64,000 nt of DNA, taken from assembly GCA_014871385.1 (NCBI GenBank), contig CM026422.1, positions 22,871,014 to 22,935,013 on the forward strand, given 5' to 3'. The notes beneath the pieces are model-generated. The model made no database searches. It saw only the letters and a program-made list of their open reading frames with translations, and had not been told where the DNA came from. Made by a program: the position numbers and the translations under genes. Source of the DNA: Ceratodon purpureus (Eukaryota > Streptophyta > Bryopsida > Pseudoditrichales > Ditrichaceae). Shown here piece by piece: positions 35,473-45,295 of the stretch. Every line of letters starts with the position of its first letter. The first letter of the stretch is position 1.

Positions 35473-36559
35473 ACAAATCCAATCATTTCGTTTCACATAA
35501 CTTTGATAATATAAATTTACTAAATTGTTCTTTCATGTTAAAATATTGGCAAAGCTTAAAAATATTAGCTGATACGATCTTTAGGAATGATGCCAACAAG
35601 TTTCCCAAACTAATCTTCAAGACAAGCCCTTGGATAAGGCAATTGGAATACATACAACAATGAATTTTAATCTAAAGAAAACTTTTTGGATGATTTACAA
35701 TGGTGAGCTCATCACCTCAATCTATTTCTTATGCACAGTTTTTAATGTATCTCCTACAGAAATCTAATTTTCTTCTTAAAACTGACAATTGTGATACATT
35801 CATTCTCCAAAACAACTTATAAGTATCACCTAATAAGTCCAAAATTTGTTGCTCTCATTCAACAAGTAAGCCATTGTTCTCCAAGATAAAAGCCAAATAC
35901 TCCAAAATAGGACAACCAATTCCAAACAATAGTTGCTCTTGTACTAAATATTTTTTGTAAATAAATTTATTTCTTTTATAAATTTGAATAAAATTTATTT
36001 ATGAATTCAAATAAAATATTCTTATAAATTAAAGAAGAATATTCTTATAAATTGAAGAAGAATATTCTTATAAATTAAAGAAGAATATTCTTATAAATTA
36101 AAGCAATTTTTTTTTTGAATTGAATTATAAGAGTAGTTATTTATAAATTAAAGTATCTACAATATTATTGTAAGTAAAGTAAAATGTTTTTATAAATTAA
36201 AGTAATTTTTTTTCTAAATTAAATTAAAACATCTTTATATATAAAAGTTAAACATTTTGATAAATCAAAGAAAATTTTCTTTATAAGTTAAGATAAAACG
36301 TTTTAATGATTTAAAGTAATTTTTTTAGAATTTAAAGTAAACTAGTATTCTAAAGTAAAAAAAAACTTAATGCAAACCTGAAAAATAAATAGATTATATT
36401 ACAATTATTAATTTTCTTGTTGTTATATTTTATAGATATTTTGTAATATATTTCATATTGATTGTGTTGTATACAATTTTTTGTTATCAAGCACCACCTC
36501 GCACCTAGAGCAATCTTTATTTCATATATTTTTTCAAGTCTCAAAGCTACAATTCAATT
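35473..36559. other. AT-rich spacer between the two large Helentron genes
   Basis: Very AT-rich with no gene seen. At about 36012-36105 a 23-bp unit containing the palindrome AGAATATTCT followed by TATAAATT repeats about four times. The sequence before the ATG at 36560 would hold the ORF2 promoter. Confidence 0.6.
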
Positions 36560-37557
36560 ATGGATATGATGGATGTGGCAAAAATTGCTATTAACAAAAA
36601 CAAAGATGATCCAAATTTTGACCAAAATATAACTAAATTTAATTTACAGGTTATTTCATCATATCCTTATACCGTGGGAGATTGTTTCTTTGATTCTATA
36701 TCATATCTCAAATTTATAAACACTGATGCTCATTCTGAAGAGAGAGAAGAATATTCAGATTTCTTACGTGAAAAAGCTATGGAGAAATTTCAAGAGGAAA
36801 TTAAAGCTAAAACAAAAATGGCTGAATATTCAATTAAAGAAATCAAATAATTATTTGAAATTATGAAAATTTCATCTATTGATGAATATATTGCCAAAAT
36901 GAGTGTATCTCATAGAAAATCTGGGTTGCAAAGTTTGTGGGCTAATCTTACACTTCATTATTGGGTAACAAAAGCCATACAACAACCTATTTATGTATGG
37001 AATAAAAATGAAGCTGGTATAATATTGGGTTGGGCAGAAGAATATTTAGATAGAGAGCAAATACACTTGGTTTGGTCATTGGAGCATCGTCATATAGAAC
37101 CCATCATTCCTATTGTTTCAAGTATAAAAATCTCTATTCCAACACAATCTCAAGAAATTATAAACTTAAAAAATGATGATATTTTAACCAATATCAATCC
37201 TATTGAAAGAAAAAATAAAAAATTAAAAAGAACTATTGATAATAACACTTATAAAGTAAGTCCTTATTCTTCAAAAGAAATTGATGAAGGTTATGTATTT
37301 GGAAAAGATTTCTTTTGTGAAATCCCCATACACCATGTCAAAACCCCTTCCTTATTAACAAATGAAAGAACTGTAAATAAAAAAAATGGTGAAAGAATTT
37401 TTGAATTATTGAAGGACAACGATACACAAATGTCAAATCTCTTATTACGACCAACACATTTCAAGCTGAAGGATCATAATGAAGATGTCACCGAAATTCC
37501 AATTACTAGTAAGTTATTTTATCAAATGAACAGTTCATTTTCTATTTGCTACAGACT

Positions 37558-37875
37558 CAGCATACTATGCATAGTATGCACAGTGTGCATACTATGTGCA
37601 CAGTGTGCATATTATGTGCACAGTGTGCATACTATGTGCACAGTGTGCATACTAGTGCACAGTGTGCATACTATGTGCACAGTGTGCATACTATGTGCAC
37701 AGTGTGCATACTATGTGCACAGTGTGCATACTATGTGCACAGTGTGCTTACTATATGCACAGTGTGCGTACTATATGCACAGTGTGCATACTATATGCAC
37801 AGTGTGCATACTATATGCACAGTGTGCAGAGTATGCACAGTATGTATAGTATGCATTGTGTGCATACTCTGCACT
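37558..37875 (+). repeat. 20-bp minisatellite with palindromic core, in the ORF2 intron
   Basis: About 14-15 copies of a 20-bp unit, CAGTGTGCATACTATGTGCA. Each junction holds the near-perfect palindrome TGCACAGTGTGCA. A few copies vary (ATATGCA, or shorter). It lies inside the probable intron, so the Cys/His-rich open frames across it are not expected to be translated. Confidence 0.9.
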
Positions 37876-38104
37876 TTTGAAATTAATCCGTTAGGGTACA
37901 CAATAAGAAGAATATACTCGAATTTTTTAAAAAAAAATTTTTAATGATTTTTTACAGGTACAAAAATGTTCAGGGTTGTCACGGACGTCCGGGACGCTCG
38001 GGATGTGGGGACGTCCGCGGACGTCCGCCAGCGCCACATGACGTCTTGTGACTTAGAAAAAAAAAATCACCTGCACAGGTTTCACCCCAGGGTGAAACTT
38101 CACA

Positions 38105-38410
38105 TTGAACGGGGAGGGAGGGGTTGCGGGAGGAGAAAGCGGCCGTCGCCGCGGTGGAGGGGGCCGTCCCCGGCGACGGCCCCTTGCTATCGCCGCGGGG
38201 GGAGGGCCGTCGCCGCGGTGGAGGAGGCCATCCCCGGCGACAGCCCCTTGCCGTCGCTGCGGAGAGGGGCCGTCGCCGCACTTTGGGGGGCCGTCCTCGG
38301 CGACGGCCCCTTGCCGTCGCCGAGGTGGGGGAGGGCGTCCCCGGCGACCGCCCCTTGCCGTCGCCGCGGTCGGGGAGGCCGTCCCCGGCGACGGCCGCGG
38401 AGACGGCCGC
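38105..38410. repeat. GC-rich GGCCGTC/GACGGCC array, left
   Basis: Dense, imperfect alternation of GGCCGTC and GACGGCC with short spacers, making many overlapping small palindromes. GC is far above the surrounding Helentron DNA. Confidence 0.85.
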
Positions 38411-39256
38411 AAATTAAAAAAAGAAATTTCCGAATCTTAAAATCCTCATAACTTCTTCAAAACGTATCCAAATCGGGCTTATGAGGTGTTTTTTGGCATC
38501 TACATTTCTTGTAGATGCCAAAAAATATCTCATAAGTCCAATTTGAACAAGTTTTGAAGAAGTTACGGGAATTTCGAGATTTTGGGGAGTTGAGGGGTCG
38601 GCCGTCGGCGGAGACGGGGGGGGCCGACCCCGCTGACGGCCGTGGAGACGGCCGGCCGTCTCCACGGCGACGGCCGCAGGGACGGCCCCCCGTCCACGTG
38701 GAGGCGGGGTCTCGCAAGGCCTTCCTTCTTCTCTTGGGTTTTCTCTAGAGACGGCCTCCCCTCCCCTCCTCCCCTCGTCCAACCTTGACAAAATAAATTC
38801 TATTTCTAGATACTTTAAAAACAAAATCATTACCGAATTAGAAATTTCAGACATATCCCTGAAATCATGGAAAATGTCCAAAAGATTTTGTAATCGGGAT
38901 TGTGGGATCCGCCTTGATGTTGGGGTATACTTTAGAAGAAGATATTTATGCCGTTCAATTGTTGGTGCTCTACTATGGTTTGCAAATATAATCCCAATGT
39001 CTAGAAGGAAGATTACATTTGTTTTGGAAATGAAATTATGGCCCATGGGCCTATAGAAGAGGGAGGTATACAATGGGTGGTACAACTTAAAAGGTAATGA
39101 GAAGCTAATAAAAAATAATATTCTTTTATTTGAAGACATTATTTCGTTAGGTAATAAAATTAAAGGAGAAATCGACATGGATTTCTTACATTAATATGAC
39201 AAGTTTGTATGTTTTTGGCTTTAATTTTATATGGCAAGACAAATCCTTTTTTCCAT
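38411..39256 (+). repeat. left inverted arm of the foldback element
   Basis: About 846 bp, the reverse complement of 40848-41695. The only differences I noticed are a small indel in the GC-rich part and scattered single bases. The arm itself contains a smaller hairpin (TGGCATCTACA ... TGTAGATGCCA near 38500). Confidence 0.9.
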
Positions 39257-40847
39257 AATTGGAACATTGGAATTAAAAAAGGATAAACTTGAAATTTAGA
39301 AATGAATTTGAATGAGAGGATTTGGAAGGTATGTTGTAGAGGAGTAACACTTAGAAATTAGATTTCAAATCAAATTAGATAGAGGTTGAAATTGTGTGAA
39401 GGAGGTTGGGGGACACATTAAAAATAGTATTGAGGATTGTAAAGTTGAATTAGAAGTCGAAGATGGTCGACAAAAAATTCATTATAAGTGATAGAGGATA
39501 GAAATTTCAATACAACAAATTTTAGTTCTAGTAATAAATAAATTGATTTATTAATTAAAAAACCAAACAATTTGACAAGGGTGGATGTTTAATTTTAAAA
39601 GGTGAGTGAATTTTGAAGGTTTGGGAGTAGACATTAAAAGAACTGTTTTTTGCTTTTGAAATGAAAGATATGCTAGTATTACATTTGAGTACTTGGGCAA
39701 GTGAATGCCACATTGTTTGCCTTCCATTCCTTTTAGACAAACACCGGTCTATATGGCTTAAAGTTTAACAAATCTCGTCAATTTTTTATTCTGAGACTTA
39801 TGAATTTTTTCCATCTTAAAGGTGATTCATAATCATTATTTTTATGAATTAAGGACATAACATGTGGATTCATCTAAATGTGGAAATACAAACACATACT
39901 TCATAGCCAAAAATTTATATTTGTTTATTTATTTATTTAAGTATTTAATTATTTTGTATTCTTTCCTTAGTCTCCGATTCTATCTTTTATTTTTATACTT
40001 TTTCCATTTGCCTTCCATTCTATCTTCTTGTTATTTTATTATTACACTATTATTCCATTCTATACTCTTAACTTTTTATTATTACACTATTTTTCCATTC
40101 TATCGTCTCTTTAGTTTTTTATCTTAACATTATTCTTCCATTTTATCTTCTCATTTTCCTATCCTTCCATTCCTCTCCCATCATCTATTTATTTATTTAA
40201 TATTCCTCTAATCTGTCTCCCATTCTATCTTTTTACTTTTGCCTATCGGAAGAAAGGAAAAATAAATAAAAGATTAGGGGATTATATTATGTACAAGACA
40301 ATAATAAAAAACAGACAATTGAAATAAAATACAATATGACAGTAAATGAAACATAACAAATAACCGCGAGATAGACAAACTACAATGGGAAAAGGTTTGA
40401 AGGAAATAGATGTGTATAGAGAAGATAGATATCAAGGGAAAAAACAAAAAATAAAAAAAGTACATGAGAGGTAATAATAAATCAAAAAGATAATTAGAAT
40501 AAAAGATCAAATAAAAAATAATAATAATAATTGCAAGAGTGGAAATGACATACAAGAAGAAATGAGGAGTATGAAGTGAATAGAAAAAACCATGTCATGG
40601 GAATAACATTATGGCAAAACAAGAAACTAAATAAAAATATCCAACTTAGAAAGGACTTTTTTCTTAAAGATTAAAGGATTAGATAAAGTACGAGACAATA
40701 ATTGGAAAATAGTTAATTATAATTACATAGAATAAAATGGTATTTGAAAACATAAGAAATAAGTTCAATAACACTAAGATATACAAACTACAGTGGACAT
40801 AATTTTAGATACCCAAGAAAGCAATTAATTAGGAAAAGATCATTTTC
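39257..40847. other. loop of the foldback element
   Basis: About 1.6 kb, AT-rich, with pyrimidine-rich runs (TTCCATTCTATCTT-like) on one side and purine-rich runs on the other. No gene was recognised. Confidence 0.6.
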
Positions 40848-41695
40848 ATGGAAAAAAGGATTTGTCTTGCCATATAAAATTAAAGCCAAAAACATACAAA
40901 CTTGTCATATTAATGTAAGAAATCCATGTCGATTTCTCCTTTAATTTTATTACCTAACGAAATAATGTCTTCAAATAAAAGAATATTATTTTTTATTAGC
41001 TTCTCATTACCTTTTAAGTTGTACCACCCATTGTATACCTCCCTCTTCTATAGGCCCATGGGCCATAATTTCATTTCCAAAACAAATGTAATCTTCCTTC
41101 TAGACATTGGGATTATATTTGCAAACCATAGTAGAGCACCAACAATTGAACGGCATAAATATCTTCTTCTAAAGTATACCCCAACATCAAGGCGGATCCC
41201 ACAATCCCGATTACAAAATCTTTTGGACATTTTCCATGATTTCAGGGATATGTCTGAAATTTCTAATTCGGTAATGATTTTGTTTTTAAAGTATCTAGAA
41301 ATAGAATTTATTTTGTCAAGGTTGGACGAGGGGAGGAGGGGAGGGGAGGCCGTCTCTAGAGAAAACCCAAGAGAAGAAGGAAGGCCTTGCGAGACCCCGC
41401 CTCCACGTGGACGGGGGGCCGTCCCTGCGGCCGTCGCCGTCGAGACGGCCGGCCGTCTCCACGGCCGTCAGCGGGGTCGGCCCCCCCCCGTCTCCGCCGA
41501 CGGCCGACCCCTCAACTCCCCAAAATCTCGAAATTCCCGTAACTTCTTCAAAACTTGTTCAAATTGGACTTATGAGATGTTTTTTGGCATCTACAAGAAA
41601 TGTAGATGCCAAAAAACACCTCATAAGCCCGATTTGGATACGTTTTGAAGAAGTTATGAGGATTTTAAGATTCGGGATTTTTTTAAAAAAATTTG
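40848..41695 (-). repeat. right inverted arm of the foldback element
   Basis: Partner of 38411-39256. The long open frame it carries (MSISPLILLPNEIMSS...) has the same sequence on the opposite strand in the left arm. It runs through GC-rich repeat sequence and is not credible as a gene. Confidence 0.9.
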
Positions 41696-42120
41696 AGGTA
41701 GTCTCCGCGGCCGTCGCCGGGGACGGCCGGCCATCTCCGCAGTCGGCCACGCGGACGGCCGCGGGATCGGACGGCCCTCCGCGGCCGACCATGCCGGCGG
41801 CGGGCCGTCCGATCCCGCGGCCGTCGCCATGGCCGACCGCGGGGACGGCCGCGGGATTCGACGGCCTGTTGTCGGCCGCGGCGATCGGGCGGTCCCCGAT
41901 GGCCCGCGCCGGGGTCGATCCGGGCCGTTGGATCCCCGGCCGTCTCCGTGGCCGTCCCCGCGGTCGGCCACGGCGACGGCCGCGGGATCCGGCGGCCTTG
42001 GAGGGCCGCCCACATCCGACGGCCCGCGATGTGCCTGCACGGCCGGATTTTGGCCGTCGGATCGAGGTGCGGCCGTCCCTAGCGACCCTGCGGCCGTCCC
42101 TGCGAACGGACGGCTGAGAT
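41696..42120. repeat. GC-rich GGCCGTC/GACGGCC array, right
   Basis: The same motif family as on the left but not a simple inverted copy of it. The longest perfect palindrome of this motif family noticed is GGAGACGGCCGGCCGTCTCC, inside the left arm near 38642. Confidence 0.85.
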
Positions 42121-44178
42121 GGGGCGTGGTGGCGGGATCGGCTGATCGGACGGTTGGGGGATGTTTTTATCCCCCCGGGGTCGCAGAATTATTACCGCGA
42201 CGTAATTCTCGAGCGCTGGGGACGCCACGTCCGGGACGGGGGACGTCCGGAGCCGGGTCGAACGTTTATTTGAACAACCCTCAAAATGTTCCATGATGAA
42301 TTGGAGAAGCTTCTTCAAAACACTCCCCAAAAAAAGATTGAATATTATTTAGCAAATAATGTGATATTTGAACTAGTAGATGGACAACATGTGGTTTATG
42401 CTTGTAGAGTCATTGCTCATAAAAAATTACAAGCTAAAGAAATTTAAAATGAAGATTATGAAGAGAAATTCACTTCTAGACTTTCTAATATAATTTTATA
42501 TGATGAAGTTCATGAAGACAAATATCTAGCCTTGTCATCGAATTCAAATGAGTTTCATTTAAAAAGGAAAGCATAAAGTACAGTTGGGGAAAAATTATCA
42601 AAGATAAGAAAACTTTTTCATCATTATGGAGATCCAGATCCATTAAACAGGGAAGATGACAATGAACGTGTAAAACTTATGAAAGTTATGTTATATATCC
42701 TTCACATACAAGATCAAGAGATTACAAGTCTGGGTAAATTAAATGACAAATTGGCTGATTGGACAACACACGTTTTTATACATGATGAACAATGTTATGA
42801 GTCTTTGCAACAATTATGTGATGCATATGACCACAAAAAAATATTTTATAATAATAATTTAAAAGACAAATATTCAATAGATCCATACTTGCTTCAAAAG
42901 CCTATGGAAATTTCATGGCTACGACCATGGAAAGGATTAAACTCCAATGATTACATAACATTAAGCAATGCTTGCTTAAAATCTCCACAAACCTATTTTT
43001 TTGAAGGATACAATATCAAAAATGGTATATTTAAAACTCATACAATTAATTATTTATCAAATAAAATGAAAATAACTAATGCTGTCAATAATGTATACCG
43101 TTGGTTTGAATTAAAAGACAATCCTTTTACTCTTGATTCAGATTTTGGAACATGTGATATATCAAAATTTCAAGATGAAAGGATGCTTGAGATTTTAGCT
43201 GAGTCCAATAATTCTATCTTTATAAAAATATGGGGCACATTAAAACAAATTAAAGAATTACCTAATTATGAAAGATACATTCCTCCACTCATATCTGATC
43301 ATTACAAATCAATTAAATTTTTATTGAACCAATCAATGGTTCCAAGCTCTTCTAATTTCTGGACATGGAATGAGAAAATTCAAAGTCCTATTTTAAATAA
43401 GTCCATTGAAATTTTTGCAAAAATTGGAAACTTTAATATAACTTCCTATGCTCTTTCAAATGATTCCTTATTTGTTTTTGATACACGACGCCAAGGAGTT
43501 AATGGACGGCATTGGTCCAAGAATGATTATACTTTATTTGGAACAAATTTTAAAAAAATGGACTTCTTCAATTTCACGTTGGAATGTAATTCTGTTATTG
43601 CCAATAGACACCTCTGCACATGAGATACTTTCTTATCTTGAAATAAATGATGAACATATTGTAATGCAAGGCATTTGGGGGTATCCTAAACAACATGAAG
43701 GCAAAATTTTACAAGATAATAATCAACAAAACTCAATATGTTTTCAACAAAAATCTGAAATTATTTTTATTTTCTCTTACCAAAGTCAAAGTGATCCATC
43801 TTTAAATTTTCCATTAAAGTTTTTAAGTGAACCGTTGCCACTCATATTTACTAAAGATGAAGTTCAATACGTTTCTAGTGAAAGAGCAATATTAAATTTT
43901 AATTACTTAATAGAGTGTTATTTACCACAAGATTGGGATTTAATCTTGATTGGAAATACTTTTAATGTAGAAGGTTTAATAAAATCCCCTCTTTTTGTAG
44001 GAACTAAAATATACGTGTTAGATCCATCTATAGAAAAAATAGAGAATTTAAATAACCAAATTTTAAACATTAATTGAAATGACTTAGTTATCATTTGATA
44101 AAATTATTTTAATAAAAATTGTATTATTTTTAAGTTGAATTTAATTTCATTTAAAAAAAAATATAAACTATCATTATT

Positions 44179-44210
44179 GAGGACAGAGCCTCACGGTTCC
44201 ACCGTTCTTG
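44179..44210 (+). other. Helentron 3' terminus: inverted repeat and two hairpins
   Basis: GAGG-acagag-CCTC (44179-44192) and ACGGT-tcc-ACCGT (44193-44205) are adjacent stem-loops, then TCTTG closes the element. GAGGACAGAG is the exact inverse of the 5' motif at 18730-18739. A hairpin close to the 3' end is the expected rolling-circle terminator. Confidence 0.75.
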
Positions 44211-45295
44211 TTTGAATTGGTTCAAGTGACTTCATTGGATCAAGGGTTGCCTGCTTATGTACTTGTCTTCTTCATTTCAAGCTTGTTGCTCTTGTTGTCT
44301 CCACTAGCTGAACGACACATATGCAGCTCGGGGCATCTGTTCCATCACTTTGGGCAATTATAGCATCACTTCGTTGATAACCAAGGTCCTTCCCCTAACG
44401 CTAGGGCTGCTTTAGACTTCAATCGATTGGGAAGGTGGAAGATGAACTCCACAAGCAGAATTTTTCTTCACTTTCTCATTCTCTAATCTGCTTGATGCCC
44501 ACAGGCATTTGAACGGGGGACTGCACAGTTGCTCTGAATTCCATAGAAGGTGCTGGCACTCCCTCCGCAGAGCAGCAACGACGCTTTTCCCATAGCATAA
44601 TTGGATCGCTCAAGGACACAAGCAGCCAGTGGATGTGGATATGGCTTTGGCCATGGCTATGGCCATGGTTATGCCGAGCTTTACAGGTAGCTTGGCTCTG
44701 AAAGATAGGGTGTAGGGTTTCATAAGACTCGAACACTGAATGCATGCGTTGAAATCCTGCTGTGGCATTCCGAGAGATGTTTCAGCGAGAATGTGATGAT
44801 TGGACAACTTTGTTACACACAGAAATTCACCCGAGTTCTTCAAGACACCATGTGCTCCGGTGCCAGAAGCATATTATCCAGCTACAGTGGGGACCATAAC
44901 GTTAGAAACGTTCAGATCAACACTGGCAAATTCTAAGTGGGGCTCACAAGCGCCTGAGCAACTGTCTCGCTGCATGATTTCTCTGAGTTCTTCTCTCTGG
45001 GTTCAGTGGATCGTTGCTCCGATACTACTGTGAGATCGTTGATGGTTTGAGTTCGTCTTTATTTTGGGGGAGGTAGCCTGGATTATTTTCATCTCTGCAT
45101 TCTAGAGCGTGGTTCTGGAGTTTAGGTGTTTGGTTATATGGCTGATGATTGAAGATGTAAGTTATTTGCTATTCTTGATGGTTTCGGCCAGCTTATTCCA
45201 CACAATACCATTAAGATCGATGAGGCATCAGATGATGCTGCTTTTCGGGAGGTGTCTTTGAACGAGTATTACATGTGGCTTGCCATGAGTTGGGT
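44211..45295 (+). repeat. segments B and C of the A-B repeat, right of the Helentron
   Basis: Segment B (44211-45147) is near-identical to 8029-8966. Segment C (45148-45295) is diverged from 9711-9859. Together with 18331-18727 this restores one A-B-C repeat. Confidence 0.9.

Larger units (their letters stand above)
37971..42282. mobile_element. 4.3-kb hAT-like foldback element (non-autonomous)
   Basis: The 8-bp duplication AAAATGTT lies directly outside both ends (37963-37970 and 42283-42290). The left end starts CAGGGTTGTC and the right end is ACAACCCTC, giving short imperfect terminal inverted repeats (AGGGTTGT shared). An 8-bp target duplication and a CAGGG end are typical of hAT transposons. 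No transposase frame is present. Inside are two long inverted arms (38411-39256 and 40848-41695) around a 1.6-kb AT-rich loop, and outside these lie GC-rich arrays of GGCCGTC/GACGGCC. ACGTCC motifs cluster at both termini. Confidence 0.8.
36560..44077 (+). pseudogene. Helentron ORF2: second OTU-like domain plus long unrecognised region
   Basis: It starts at the ATG at 36560 (MDMMDVAKIAINKNKD). Residues about 35-180 form an OTU-like fold paralogous to that of the Rep gene: VGDCFFDSISYL, EYIAKMSVSHRKSGL, QPIYVWN and HRHIEPI line up in order. A likely intron runs 37509-37957 (GTAAGT donor, TTTTTTACAG acceptor, phases agree) and holds a minisatellite. The reading frame resumes at 37958. It is interrupted after 13 nt by the hAT-like element (37971-42282 plus duplicated target) and continues in the same frame from 42291. 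Later wording includes FHDELEKLLQNTPQ, IRKLFHHYGDPDPLN, EISWLRPWKGLNSND and LPQDWDLILIGN. I recognise no family beyond OTU. Lesions: stops at 36848, 42445 and 42574 (all TAA), and one frame change near 43550 in an A-run. The codon use is as AT-rich as Rep, suggesting long co-residence. Confidence 0.75.
18728..44210 (+). mobile_element. Helentron (Helitron2-type rolling-circle transposon), about 25.5 kb with two nested insertions
   Basis: Boundaries come from the rejoined target. Segment A ends at 18727 and segment B starts at 44211, and the joined sequence equals the intact repeat around 8021-8030. The junction falls in a short T-run (ends certain to within about 3 nt), which fits the T-T insertion reported for Helentrons, and no target duplication is seen. 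CTCTGTCCTC at 18730-18739 is perfectly inverted as GAGGACAGAG at 44179-44188, which is 2 nt from the 5' end but about 22 nt from the 3' end. Such short asymmetric terminal inverted repeats are known for Helentrons. Contents in order: captured host-like fragments, RPA-like gene, short tandem repeats, OTU-Rep-helicase-endonuclease gene, ORF2. Without the nested gypsy and hAT-like elements it is about 15.6 kb. The copy has a handful of coding lesions, so it is non-functional but young. Confidence 0.85.

Noticed and set aside
37546-37944. Cys/His-rich frame (CAQCAYYVHSVHTM repeats)
   Set aside because: It is a translation of a 20-bp minisatellite inside a probable intron; all frames look similarly patterned.
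40274-40555. Hydrophobic 93-residue frame in the foldback loop
   Set aside because: A T-rich composition artefact: Leu/Phe/Tyr/Ile-only sequence with no homologous look.
38414-42296. Long open frames in the foldback element, up to 254 residues
   Set aside because: They run through GC-rich palindromic repeats or inverted arms, occur on both strands, and have low-complexity Arg/Pro/Gly composition.
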